Source of the DNA: Melioribacteraceae bacterium
GTDB lineage: Bacteria > Bacteroidota > Ignavibacteria > Ignavibacteriales > Melioribacteraceae
Assembly (NCBI GenBank): GCA_019638015.1
Contig: JAHBUP010000001.1
Coordinates: forward strand, 2,698,424-2,762,423
Reading direction: 5' to 3'
DNA length: 64,000 nt
The notes beneath the pieces are model-generated. The model was not told where the DNA came from and searched no databases. It saw only the letters and a program-made list of their open reading frames with translations. Position numbers and translations under genes: made by a program. Numbering within the stretch: the first letter of the stretch is position 1; each line of letters opens with the position of its first letter. Below are positions 19,473 to 28,402 of the stretch, piece after piece.

Positions 19473-19934
19473 ATGGCTGACCTTAAGATGCCAGAAATTA
19501 ATAATGCTATTGTTGCGGGTAACCTAACGAAAGATCCTGTATTTAGACAAACGTCTAATAATACACCTGTAGTAAATTTTCATATCGCAGCAAATAGAAG
19601 ATATAAAGACAGCAGTAATCAATGGCAGGAAGATGTTTGTTACGTTGGTGTTGTTGCATGGAACAAATTGGCCGATAGCTGCAGAGACCGCCTTAAAAAA
19701 GGCAGTGCTGTTTTAATTGATGGCGAATTGCAAAGCCGCACTTTCAAAACTGAAGACGGTAAAAATAGAACAATTGTTGAGATTAAAGCTAAAAGAATTC
19801 AATTCTTAAACAAAGCTAGCAGAAACCATAACGGTGATGATAGCGATTCAATTGTTGATGATACCGAATATGAAGATAATTCTTTCGACAAATTCTTAAC
19901 TGATGAAGAATCAGATTTGATGAAAGAAAATTAG
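19473..19934 (+). CDS. ssb: Single-stranded DNA-binding protein
   Basis: 153 residues: OB fold (about 8-112; NNAIVAGNLTKDPVFRQT, VVNFHIAANRRYKD, VAWNKLAD, LIDGELQSRTF) followed by an acidic flexible tail rich in Asp and Ser. The very end reads EESDLMKEN rather than the DDDIPF-type tip that recruits repair and replication partners in most bacterial SSBs. Position between rpsF and rpsR is the classic order for the housekeeping ssb, and AACGGAGGAATAG gives it a strong ribosome site. Confidence 0.93.
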   Translation: MADLKMPEINNAIVAGNLTKDPVFRQTSNNTPVVNFHIAANRRYKDSSNQWQEDVCYVGVVAWNKLADSCRDRLKKGSAVLIDGELQSRTFKTEDGKNRTIVEIKAKRIQFLNKASRNHNGDDSDSIVDDTEYEDNSFDKFLTDEESDLMKEN

Positions 19935-19949
19935 GACGGGAGTTTTTAA

Positions 19950-20162
19950 ATGAAAACACAAAAAAAAGTTAAAAGAGTAATTGATAGCTATATCGATTAC
20001 AAAGATTCAAAACAATTACAAAAATTTCTCACAGATCAAGGGAAAATTATACCAAGAAGAATTACCGGTTTAACCGCAATACAACATCGTGAATTAGTTG
20101 TTGCTATTAAACGCGCTAGACAATTGGCTATTTTACCCTTCGTTTCTGAAGCAGTTAAGTAG
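19950..20162 (+). CDS. rpsR: 30S ribosomal protein bS18
   Basis: 70 residues, a typical short S18. Conserved parts are the [24 protein letters not shown] centre and the basic [15 protein letters not shown]-terminus that contacts 16S rRNA with S6. Zinc-binding Cys residues are absent, so it is a C-minus S18. Located between ssb and rplI, 15 and 14 bases from them. Confidence 0.95.
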   Translation: MKTQKKVKRVIDSYIDYKDSKQLQKFLTDQGKIIPRRITGLTAIQHRELVVAIKRARQLAILPFVSEAVK

Positions 20163-20176
20163 GATAAGGTGACATG

Positions 20177-20620
20177 ATGAAAGTAATATTAAGAAAAAAC
20201 TTTGACCAGCTTGGAAAAGTTGGTGATATTGTAAATGTTAAAGACGGTTACGCGAGAAACTTTTTATTGCCACGACAAATTGCTTATCAAGCAACTAAAG
20301 GTAATATACTTGCTCTCGAAGAAGAGAAAAAACAAATCCTGAAAAAGGAAGCTAAAGAATTAGAAACCGCTCAAAATTTGGCAACTGAACTTGAAAAAGT
20401 CTCGGTTACTATTCCAGTTACTGTTGGAGAGGAAGATAAAATTTTTGGTACTGTTACTAATCAGATGATTGCTGACTTCCTTAAAGAAAAAGGTTTCGAT
20501 TTGGATAGAAGAAAAATTGAAATCACAGAACCTATTAAAGCATTAGGTATTTATAGTGTTTCAGTCAAACTTCATCCAAGCGTTACTGCTACTCTTAAAA
20601 CCTGGGTTGTAAGAGAGTAG
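20177..20620 (+). CDS. rplI: 50S ribosomal protein bL9
   Basis: 147 residues if translation starts at ATG 20177; an ATG three bases earlier leaves only one base to the AAGGTGA ribosome site, so the second is preferred. MKVILRKNFDQLGKVGDIVNVKDGY is the N-terminal rRNA-binding domain (first 20 residues shown as MKVILRKNFDQLGKVGDIVN), joined by the long Lys/Glu/Ala helix to the C-terminal domain (ITEPIKALGIYSVSVKLHPSV). Last gene of the rpsF operon, followed by a terminator. Confidence 0.95.
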   Translation: MKVILRKNFDQLGKVGDIVNVKDGYARNFLLPRQIAYQATKGNILALEEEKKQILKKEAKELETAQNLATELEKVSVTIPVTVGEEDKIFGTVTNQMIADFLKEKGFDLDRRKIEITEPIKALGIYSVSVKLHPSVTATLKTWVVRE

Positions 20621-20636
20621 TACTAAAACATATTAA

Positions 20637-20658
20637 GCCCCTATTGCGGGGCATTTTT
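20637..20658 (+). terminator. Rho-independent terminator after rplI
   Basis: GCCCC (20637-20641), loop TATTGC, partner GGGGC (20648-20652), then ATTTTT. Ends the ribosomal protein operon 16 bases after its stop. Confidence 0.8.
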
Positions 20659-20734
20659 ATGTGATATGTACCTTATTGTTTTTTAATAATGGTATCTAAA
20701 TTCATCAAATTTAAAAACTAAACTATAAAATCTA

Positions 20735-22606
20735 ATGAAAGAATTAAGATTCAGACTTATACTTATCATTGGTGCATTGGCTCTTACTATTTATCTGCTA
20801 TTCCCCACTTATCAAGATTACCGTAACAACAAAGAGGTAGCAAAAAATCTTGAGACAGTTGAAAAAAAGATAAAAACGAGCAATCCTACCATTACAAAAA
20901 TTGAGTTAAAGGATATAATTCAATCTAAAAAAGATAGTATCCTAACAAATAATCAAGATTTCCGCGATGCTAGAGAAAAGAGAATTAAACTTGGACTTGA
21001 TTTGCAAGGCGGTATGTATATAGTAATGGAAGTCAATACTGCAAAACTACTCGAAAAAATTGCTAAAGATACCGATGAACAATTCAATCAAATACTAAGT
21101 GATTCTGAGAAAGAATCAAAGATATCTGATGAAAATGTGGTTTCTATTTTTTCCCGCAGAATGAGAGAAAAAAATGTTCGATTAAGCCGCTACTTTGGAT
21201 CTATCAGAGAAGATGACACACAGATTGAAGCTAGACTGCTAGAACAAGAGGCTGATGCGGTAACGAGAGCTATTGAAATTATTCGTAATAGAGTTGACCA
21301 ATATGGCGTTTCTGAACCAAATATTCAGAAACAAGGATCAAGACGAATTGTTGTTGAATTACCTGGCATTGCTAGAGAGGAAGAAGCCAAAAGACTTCTT
21401 CAAGGAAGAGCGTTGCTAGAATTTAAATTGGTTAAAGAAGCTGACCAAGTAATTCCAATAATGAATAGAATTGATGAAATACTTGCCGGTAAACAAGAAA
21501 CTGATACAACTACTCAGCAGGGTGATTTAACCGAAGAACAATTTGCAAAACAACATCCTTTCTTTGCCGTGGCTCGACTCATTGATCAAACCGGATCTAT
21601 TGCGGATGCGTTTGTGCAAGAAGAAGATCGTGATCTAATTAGTCAATATCTTCAAAGACCTGACGTAAAAAATATTTTGCCGGATAATCTTGAATTTGTT
21701 TATGATGCAAAACCTGAAGTTGGAGAAGATGGCAAAAAGTTTTTCAGAATGTATGCGGTAAACAAAACTGCCGAGTTAACCGGTGGTGTTATAGTTGACG
21801 CACAATCGAATATCGATCCTTCTACTTCAGCTCCGGTTGTAAATATGCAAATGAATAGTGAGGGCGCGCGTGAATGGGCTAGAATTACAGGCTCAAATAT
21901 TGGCAAAAGATGTGCAGTTATTTTAGATGGAATGGCTTATACTGCTCCTACTATCCAAAATAAAATACCTTCAGGAAATTCTCAGATTTCGGGAATGCCT
22001 AATCTTGATGAAGCAAAACTTTTAGAGATTGTTCTAAAAGCCGGTGCACTTCCTGCCCCAATAGACATAATTGAAGAGAGAACAATTGGTCCATCATTAG
22101 GACAAGATTCGATTAGCCAAGGATTTAACTCAATTACTTTGGGTTACTTAATTGTAGCAATCTTTATGATTTTCTATTACAGAAAAGCTGGTTCATTTGC
22201 CGATTTTGCGCTTGTATTTACAATTCTTCTACTTCTCGGTATTCTTGCAGCATTTAGAGCAACATTAACATTGCCCGGTATTGCTGGTATAGTGTTAACA
22301 ATGGGTATGGCTGTTGATGCTAACGTAATTATTTTTGAGAGAATTAGAGAAGAACTATCTACAGGCAAAACAGTGAAAGCAGCGGTTGAGGCTGGATTTA
22401 AACATTCCTACTCTGCGATCTTCGACTCCAACATTACAACGTTTTTTACCGGTATAATACTTTATCAATTTGGCAGCGGCCCAATTCAAGGATTTGCTCT
22501 TACATTAATGATTGGTATTGCCACTTCACTATTCAGTCAATTAATCCTTGTACGCCTAATATTCGATTTTATGCTCGCCAAAGGCTATAAAGTAAACCTC
22601 GGTTAA
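20735..22606 (+). CDS. secD: Protein translocase subunit SecD
   Basis: 623 residues. One N-terminal membrane helix (about 6-24), a large periplasmic part with DLQGGMY (about 90-96) and the P1 domain, then five helices (about 450-620). Conserved membrane signature GMAVDANVIIFERIREEL and GPSLGQDSI before the first C-terminal helix. With SecF it uses the proton or sodium gradient to pull exported proteins across the membrane at a late stage of Sec transport. It is followed after 17 bases by secF. Confidence 0.96.
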   Translation: MKELRFRLILIIGALALTIYLLFPTYQDYRNNKEVAKNLETVEKKIKTSNPTITKIELKDIIQSKKDSILTNNQDFRDAREKRIKLGLDLQGGMYIVMEVNTAKLLEKIAKDTDEQFNQILSDSEKESKISDENVVSIFSRRMREKNVRLSRYFGSIREDDTQIEARLLEQEADAVTRAIEIIRNRVDQYGVSEPNIQKQGSRRIVVELPGIAREEEAKRLLQGRALLEFKLVKEADQVIPIMNRIDEILAGKQETDTTTQQGDLTEEQFAKQHPFFAVARLIDQTGSIADAFVQEEDRDLISQYLQRPDVKNILPDNLEFVYDAKPEVGEDGKKFFRMYAVNKTAELTGGVIVDAQSNIDPSTSAPVVNMQMNSEGAREWARITGSNIGKRCAVILDGMAYTAPTIQNKIPSGNSQISGMPNLDEAKLLEIVLKAGALPAPIDIIEERTIGPSLGQDSISQGFNSITLGYLIVAIFMIFYYRKAGSFADFALVFTILLLLGILAAFRATLTLPGIAGIVLTMGMAVDANVIIFERIREELSTGKTVKAAVEAGFKHSYSAIFDSNITTFFTGIILYQFGSGPIQGFALTLMIGIATSLFSQLILVRLIFDFMLAKGYKVNLG

Positions 22607-22623
22607 TATAGGAGATTATATAG

Positions 22624-23763
22624 ATGAGATTATTCGCAAATTTAAAAATCGATTTTATGAGCAAGAGGACATTCTTCTATTTTGTCTCTACTGCTTTCAT
22701 TTTACTTGGGGTCCTGGGAATTTTTGTGAAAGGAATTAATTTTGGAATCGACTTTAAAGGTGGATCCGAAATTGCTCTTGAATTTGAAAAACCAATCGAA
22801 ATAACCGAGATTAGAAGTGAAGTTGATAAACTGGGGCTCGGCAATATCGAAGTAAAAACTTTTGGCGGTTCAACCGGCATTCTTTTAAGAACTGATCTGC
22901 AAGAAATTCCAATCAATCTACTCCCTACTGTTAAGAGTAAAATTGAATCTTTGATAAATAATATATCACCTGGTTTGGAAAGAAAAATAACTGAATCAAC
23001 CAATACCGCAGTTATTTATGAATTCCCAACTCCCGAATCAGCCGATATTATTGCCAACCGATTATATGAAGCTGGTTTTCAAACCGCAGAAGTTTCGGAA
23101 GAACCAACCAATACAGGAGTTGTTGTTCGACTTGGGATTTCAGATTGGTTAAAGGAAAATCTTTCTGAAAAATATACCGACAATCCATTTACTGTACTTA
23201 AAGAGGATAAAGTTGGGCCTAAAATTGGGCAGGAATTAAAAAGTGATGCGGTAATTGCAGTAATTCTTTCATTGCTTGTAATTCTAGTTTATTTAGGGTT
23301 TCGTTTCAAATTTGCATTTGCAATTGGTGCTGTTGCCGCATTGTTCCACGACGTATTGATTACATTGGGAATTTTTACTGTTCTCTACGGAGTTATCCCA
23401 GGATTAAATCTTGAATTTTCTGTAAGTATTGTGGCTGCGTTCTTAACATTGGTTGGGTATTCTATTAACGACACCGTTATTGTTTTTGATAGAGTTAGAG
23501 AACAAATGAAAATTCACAAGACCGCACCCTTAGAAGATAATATTAATTATGCCATTAACAGAACAATGAGCAGAACTATTATTACTACTTTAACAACCGC
23601 ATTAACCGTCGTTATTCTCTTAATATTTGGTGGTGAAGTTTTAAGAGGATTTGCTTTCGCGTTGATAATTGGTTTTATAGTAGGAACATACTCTTCAATA
23701 TTTGTAGCAAGCGCATTTGTTCTTGAATACTCGAACCGAGTAAAAAGTAAACTTCAATTTTAG
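22624..23763 (+). CDS. secF: Protein translocase subunit SecF
   Basis: 379 residues, with one N-terminal helix (about 15-33), GINFGIDFKGGSEI as the family mark, a small periplasmic domain and five C-terminal helices. VGYSINDTVIVFDRVREQM is the SecF counterpart of the SecD membrane signature. SecD and SecF are separate genes here, as in Proteobacteria, not the fused SecDF common in many Bacteroidota. AGGAGATTATATAGATG places the start at 22624. A terminator follows. Confidence 0.96.
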   Translation: MRLFANLKIDFMSKRTFFYFVSTAFILLGVLGIFVKGINFGIDFKGGSEIALEFEKPIEITEIRSEVDKLGLGNIEVKTFGGSTGILLRTDLQEIPINLLPTVKSKIESLINNISPGLERKITESTNTAVIYEFPTPESADIIANRLYEAGFQTAEVSEEPTNTGVVVRLGISDWLKENLSEKYTDNPFTVLKEDKVGPKIGQELKSDAVIAVILSLLVILVYLGFRFKFAFAIGAVAALFHDVLITLGIFTVLYGVIPGLNLEFSVSIVAAFLTLVGYSINDTVIVFDRVREQMKIHKTAPLEDNINYAINRTMSRTIITTLTTALTVVILLIFGGEVLRGFAFALIIGFIVGTYSSIFVASAFVLEYSNRVKSKLQF

Positions 23764-23781
23764 TTTTAGTTCTTTTACAAC

Positions 23782-23812
23782 AAAAAACCCGATCAAATTG
23801 GTCGGGTTTTTT
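23782..23812. terminator. Bidirectional terminator between secF and the signalling operon
   Basis: A6, CCCGATC (23788-23794), loop AAATT, GGTCGGG (23800-23806), T6. The stem has one T-G pair, and the A run upstream gives a T run on the minus strand, so it can stop transcripts from both secF and the convergent phosphatase gene. Confidence 0.8.
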
Positions 23813-23860
23813 ATTTTAAACAATTCTTACTAAAAGAAGAAAAAGCTATAGTTTATATTA

Positions 23861-25540
23861 CTATTTGACTTTTACAATAATTGAGGTAATGTCATCCGAT
23901 TGTTCTGCTCCAACTGTAAACTCATTCACGCTCCTCATCATTATTTTTAGTATTTCATCGGCACTCTTATTACAATTCTCTAATGAGAGCGATTCAAGTT
24001 TTTCATCACTATATTCTTCCCATTTAGTATTCATAGCTTCCGTAATTCCATCTGTGAATAAAACGATAGCATCTTCTCGTTGAAGTGTAATAGTTTCCGA
24101 AATGTAAGGGACAATTGTTTGCATTACGCCAAGAATCATACCCCCTTTTTTGAGTTTCTCAATTTTTGAATTTCTTATTAGCAGAGGAGGATTATGCCCC
24201 GCATTTACATAAGTAAACTCCATTGTTTGGTCATCGAGTATCCCCCAAAAAAATGTGATAAAACTTCCCATCGTTGTATTCTCGGCGACCAAATCGTTCA
24301 GCAAATTCGTGGATTCATCCAATGGTAACTTCATCTTTGAAATGGACTTTAAAAATGCTTGAATATTTGCCATTAATAATGCGGCAGGAACACCCTTGCC
24401 AGATACATCCGCTATTGCAATAAGAGTCCTATTCTCATCGAGTTTAATAATATCATAATAATCGCCCCCTACCATTCTAGCTGGACTATTGTAAGCGGCA
24501 ATTTCATAATTTTTTAATTTAGGGAGACTCTTCGGTAAAAGGTTATTCTGAATATTTTTGGCAGTTTCTAGATCTTTTTCGAGTCGTTGCTTTTCTAATG
24601 TTTCCTTAAATAGTCTTCCATTCTCTATTGAAATGATAGCAAAACTTCCAACAGAATAAACAAATTCTATATCCGACCTAGAATACTCTTTTTTATTGTT
24701 TCTATGTCCAAGTAAAATTAAGCCTTTAGTTTCTCCTTTCACCTGCATTGGAACAACCAATTCTACGCTAATCTCTTCAAGCTTTTGAAATTCTCCAACC
24801 ATTTCAGAGCGATTCAGCGGTCTATTGATTTTTGAAATATCTAAAACTTTTAAAGTCTCCTTTAGTTTTATTTCATCGTATTTGCTGTCGAGGATATTTA
24901 TTGAGCCGCCTGCACACGAAACAACAGCATACTTGGAGACCATCATCTGACCGATTAAAGAATAAACGAGTAGTTTAATTACAGTATTAACTTCTAAAGT
25001 ACCACTGAACTCTTTTCCCAAATCGAACAGTGCACTTAACTGATTTACTTTTGAATCAAGACTTCTATTTGCGTTTTTTAGTTTATCGAAAATAAGAGAG
25101 TTTTCAATTGCAGTCGCGCCTACATTTAATATAGTGATCAAGAAAGAAATATCATCTTCATCGTATTCCTTTTTGGTTAATCTGCTGCCGAGTATTAAGT
25201 ATCCTTTTTTTTCATCGTTAGATTTTATCTGCTGAATTAATGGGAACCCATGCTTAAATGCAAAATTGGAAATATTTTTCTCCTCGAACTCGGGATCAAA
25301 TGGTATTTCATTAAAGGATTGAAGTACCTCTGATGAAATCCCCTTTGAAGATTTAACTTCAAGAATTCCGTTATCATTATATAGACTAATAAAACCTCTT
25401 GTTGTGTGAAATTTTCCAAAACAGGTAAGTAAAATATTATTTAGAGCGAAGGTAAGATCTAGTGAAGAGTTTATGAGGTTACTAAAATCAACTAGAGCAG
25501 AAAGATTGCGTAAAGCTGAGTTATTATCAATCTTATGCAT
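23861..25540 (-). CDS. GAF-domain PP2C-type (RsbU/SpoIIE) serine phosphatase, soluble
   Basis: 559 residues without membrane segments. Two GAF-like regions (about 15-150 and 180-315) are followed by a coiled linker (KQRLEKDLETAKNIQNNLLP) and a SpoIIE phosphatase domain (about 345-558). Metal-binding motifs are intact: GGDYYDI, ADVSGKG, FTDGITEA and SDDITSI. Such enzymes dephosphorylate STAS antagonist proteins in partner-switch pathways; the N-terminal GAF part would sense a small ligand or a redox state. Last gene of a six-gene minus-strand operon, 3 bases after the RsbW-like gene. Confidence 0.88.
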   Translation of the reverse strand: MHKIDNNSALRNLSALVDFSNLINSSLDLTFALNNILLTCFGKFHTTRGFISLYNDNGILEVKSSKGISSEVLQSFNEIPFDPEFEEKNISNFAFKHGFPLIQQIKSNDEKKGYLILGSRLTKKEYDEDDISFLITILNVGATAIENSLIFDKLKNANRSLDSKVNQLSALFDLGKEFSGTLEVNTVIKLLVYSLIGQMMVSKYAVVSCAGGSINILDSKYDEIKLKETLKVLDISKINRPLNRSEMVGEFQKLEEISVELVVPMQVKGETKGLILLGHRNNKKEYSRSDIEFVYSVGSFAIISIENGRLFKETLEKQRLEKDLETAKNIQNNLLPKSLPKLKNYEIAAYNSPARMVGGDYYDIIKLDENRTLIAIADVSGKGVPAALLMANIQAFLKSISKMKLPLDESTNLLNDLVAENTTMGSFITFFWGILDDQTMEFTYVNAGHNPPLLIRNSKIEKLKKGGMILGVMQTIVPYISETITLQREDAIVLFTDGITEAMNTKWEEYSDEKLESLSLENCNKSADEILKIMMRSVNEFTVGAEQSDDITSIIVKVK

Positions 25541-25543
25541 TTA

Positions 25544-25981
25544 TTATCTTGTTAGATATTTTACTATTTCAATCTGGTTTCTATCATCCTTAAGAGTGGA
25601 ATAATTTACTTCATCCATCAATTTTTTCATAAGATACACACCTAAACCACCCACTCTTTTTTGTTTATAGTACTCTTGAATATCTGGTTCGGGGACTTTT
25701 TGTATATCGAAAGAAATACCTTGATCAACTATTTTAATTGCAAAACGAGAATTTTTATATTCTATTTCTATATCTATTTTACCGGCAGGTAAATTTTTAT
25801 AAGCATGTTTAATAATATTGGTACAGGCTTCATCAACAGCCAAAATAATTTTACCAATTATATCTTCTGTGAAGCCAACTTTTTCGGCAGAAGTTCTGGT
25901 AAACTCTCTTATAAGAGAAAGATTATCTGTATTGCTGTTAACAGTCAATTTTTCGGACAATATTTTATTTGAAGCGTTCAA
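25544..25981 (-). CDS. RsbW/SpoIIAB-like serine kinase, anti-sigma regulatory factor
   Basis: 145 residues of the GHKL/HATPase_c_2 fold. The N-box DEACTNIIKHAYKN carries Glu51 and Asn55, DQGISFD (86-92) is the G1 box and GGLGVYLMKKL (111-121) the G2 box, so the ATP site looks complete. These kinases phosphorylate a STAS antagonist and bind a target, often a sigma factor, when the antagonist is phosphorylated. The natural antagonist is the STAS gene directly upstream (7 bases). The target here is not known: the sigma factor in the operon is of ECF type, which RsbW homologues are not generally known to bind. Confidence 0.88.
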   Translation of the reverse strand: MNASNKILSEKLTVNSNTDNLSLIREFTRTSAEKVGFTEDIIGKIILAVDEACTNIIKHAYKNLPAGKIDIEIEYKNSRFAIKIVDQGISFDIQKVPEPDIQEYYKQKRVGGLGVYLMKKLMDEVNYSTLKDDRNQIEIVKYLTR

Positions 25982-25988
25982 AGTGGGC

Positions 25989-26336
25989 CTATTTTATAAA
26001 TTTTTGAACGGCATCTGTTTCATCTTTGTAGAATTCATAAAGCATAGGGAATCCTAAAAGATCAAAAATATTGAAAACATTATCTTTCATATTAGAGAAT
26101 TTGATATCTCCACTGTTTTCACGCATTGTTTCCACATACGCCATAAAAACGCCAAGCCCGGCGCTACTGATGTACTTCAACTCATTAAAATTAACAACAA
26201 CTTGAAACTGCTTCTTGTTGATTAATGAATTGAATACATTCTCCAAATCGGGCGCAGTGTGGGCATCCAAATACCCCTTAAGATCAATAACGCTCACGGA
26301 ACCATGATCCCGTAAGTTTGCATTGAACTCCGCCAT
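25989..26336 (-). CDS. STAS-domain anti-sigma factor antagonist
   Basis: 115 residues, SpoIIAA/RsbV fold. KYISSAGLGVF at 54-64 holds the phosphorylatable Ser57/Ser58 followed by the conserved GLG helix start. In the non-phosphorylated state it should bind the RsbW-like kinase downstream and free that kinase's target. The start overlaps the stop of the membrane phosphatase gene (TAATG), so the phosphatase and its likely substrate are translationally coupled. Confidence 0.9.
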   Translation of the reverse strand: MAEFNANLRDHGSVSVIDLKGYLDAHTAPDLENVFNSLINKKQFQVVVNFNELKYISSAGLGVFMAYVETMRENSGDIKFSNMKDNVFNIFDLLGFPMLYEFYKDETDAVQKFIK

Positions 26337-28402
26337 TAAGATTCTCCGTTTTTATTTTTATTCCATCTAATTAATACTAAGGTGATATCATCATGTTGCG
26401 ACAACTCACGGCTAAATAGACTTAATTCAGTCATTATTCTATTGGAAATATCATCGACACTTTTTGTGTGATTGTTTTTGATGATGTTTGCAAAATTATC
26501 GTAACCGAACTCTTCCTTTTCAAAATTCATTGCTTCCGTAATTCCATCGGAATAACAAATCAAAATATCATCATTATTCAATTGAATTTCCATTTCTTGA
26601 AGCGTTTCTGCGAAATTATTCGCCATCTCGAATCCTAATCCCATACCGCTCGGCTGTAATTTTTCAATCCCGACTTTTCTACTAACCATCACCGGAGTGT
26701 GTCCTGCTCTTGCAATCTTTACTTTTCCACTCTTTTTATCCAGTATGCCATAAACAGCTGTAACAAAGTTTCGTCGGTCTAAACTTTCCTTTAAAACATT
26801 GTTTGCATTTACCAATAATTGTTTTGGTTCAAAAATAATTTTTGAGAGGGATTCAAATATTCCTTTAACCTCTGCCATTATAAAAGCTGCAGAAATTCCT
26901 TTACCAGAAACATCTGCAACAACAAACCCTAATCTATTTTCATCTATTTCAAAGAAATCATAATAATCGCCACCTACTTCAAATGCAGGGACAAAAAGCG
27001 CTGAAATTTCTAAATTATTACCTTTTGGAATTTCTCTTGGCAATATTTTTCGTTGAATATCCCTTGCAACATCAAGTTCCTTTTCAAGTCTTTCCTTCTC
27101 AATTGATTCTTTCAATAATTTAGCATTTTCCAACGCCAACGCTGAATAATCCCCAAATGTTTGAATTGATTTTTTTTCATCTACATCAAATTCCTTATCC
27201 GTGTGACGGGCGGCGAATAAATATCCGCTTACCAAATCATGTACTTTAAGAGGAGCAATTGCAATTACTTTATAACTTGGTGATGCTCCGTTACTTGCAT
27301 CAAGCGAGTGATATATTTTAATGACATCAATATTGTCTGTATCCGAATTAATTATTTTTTTAGTAAGTATTTCTGCATCAACATACCCAATATTTTGAAC
27401 GCTTTTCAGTTCTAAAAGGTTATTTTCTTTTGTAACAAGCCAGGCCGCATCGGAATTACAAACCCGTGCAGTAATTGATGTTATTGTATCTGCTAATTCT
27501 CTAAAATCGAAAACCTGAGTGATGAGTTTTGTGACATCCATGAATGAAGAAAGTTCATCTGCTTTGCTGTCAAAAGCTTCCGCTGTGGGTAAATGGAATA
27601 AAGTGGTGAAGAAAATGACGATGAAATAAATTATCCCGTAAATCATCAATAAACTTAATAACGTGTGTAACCCAGGGGAAAACATAAAAAACATTTGCTT
27701 GCTATAGTTAGAGCCCGTAATCTGTGCATAATTTAAAGAGAACAAGACCGAAAGAATAATGGAGATAATAAGCAGATAATATTTTTGTTTCTTCGGCAAG
27801 AACGCAATCCAGGCTACCCTTATCGAATTAAAAACAATTAATATTATACTTACGACAAAAAAAGCATCTTTTGGGTAATCGAGCGATCTGTCAATTTTTG
27901 TCAATGCATTGGAAAAAAATGAAAGACTAAAAAAGAATAGCATTGTATTAAAATATGTTTGCGGGTCCTTCTTTTGTCTTTGAAAAAACAATTCGCGAAA
28001 AGTCGTAAAAATATAAACTGCAGAGCCTAAAAATATAAACACAACAAGCAGTGAGAATAGTGAGTTGAAAAAGTTTAGATTAAAGTTTTTTTGTAAAGAA
28101 CTGCCGAATAAATTATTAGAAATAGAAATTATAAAAAACATAAGTGCCGAGAGTATACCCGTGTTTAATATTATAGAAATAGGCACATCCAATTTACCCG
28201 ATAGTACTCCTTTCAAAAAATTATAAAAGAAATAAATAGTTAAGAGTACTAGGAACTCATTAATCAGGTAAGGAATAAATGAATGATGCTGGGGAAAAAT
28301 TAAATTAAAGAGGAATAACAACACTGCGGCAGCAATTGCATTCTCTAAAGGTTTCGATTTTATTCTTTTATTAATGCTTTCTTTCACGTTACTTTTTCTC
28401 AA
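26336..28402 (-). CDS. Membrane-bound PP2C-type (RsbU/SpoIIE) phosphatase with GAF domain
   Basis: 688 residues. Residues about 20-285 form eight or so hydrophobic helices of a 7TM-like sensor, followed by a GAF-like domain (about 290-435), a coiled linker (EKERLEKELDVARDIQRKILP) and a SpoIIE phosphatase domain (about 455-680). All metal motifs are present: GGDYYDFF, VADVSGKG, YSDGITEA and HDDITLV. It probably brings a membrane or external signal into the partner switch by dephosphorylating the STAS protein encoded just downstream. The start is TTG at 28402 overlapping the previous gene by 14 bases; a GTG six codons later is an alternative. Confidence 0.88.
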   Translation of the reverse strand: MRKSNVKESINKRIKSKPLENAIAAAVLLFLFNLIFPQHHSFIPYLINEFLVLLTIYFFYNFLKGVLSGKLDVPISIILNTGILSALMFFIISISNNLFGSSLQKNFNLNFFNSLFSLLVVFIFLGSAVYIFTTFRELFFQRQKKDPQTYFNTMLFFFSLSFFSNALTKIDRSLDYPKDAFFVVSIILIVFNSIRVAWIAFLPKKQKYYLLIISIILSVLFSLNYAQITGSNYSKQMFFMFSPGLHTLLSLLMIYGIIYFIVIFFTTLFHLPTAEAFDSKADELSSFMDVTKLITQVFDFRELADTITSITARVCNSDAAWLVTKENNLLELKSVQNIGYVDAEILTKKIINSDTDNIDVIKIYHSLDASNGASPSYKVIAIAPLKVHDLVSGYLFAARHTDKEFDVDEKKSIQTFGDYSALALENAKLLKESIEKERLEKELDVARDIQRKILPREIPKGNNLEISALFVPAFEVGGDYYDFFEIDENRLGFVVADVSGKGISAAFIMAEVKGIFESLSKIIFEPKQLLVNANNVLKESLDRRNFVTAVYGILDKKSGKVKIARAGHTPVMVSRKVGIEKLQPSGMGLGFEMANNFAETLQEMEIQLNNDDILICYSDGITEAMNFEKEEFGYDNFANIIKNNHTKSVDDISNRIMTELSLFSRELSQHDDITLVLIRWNKNKNGES

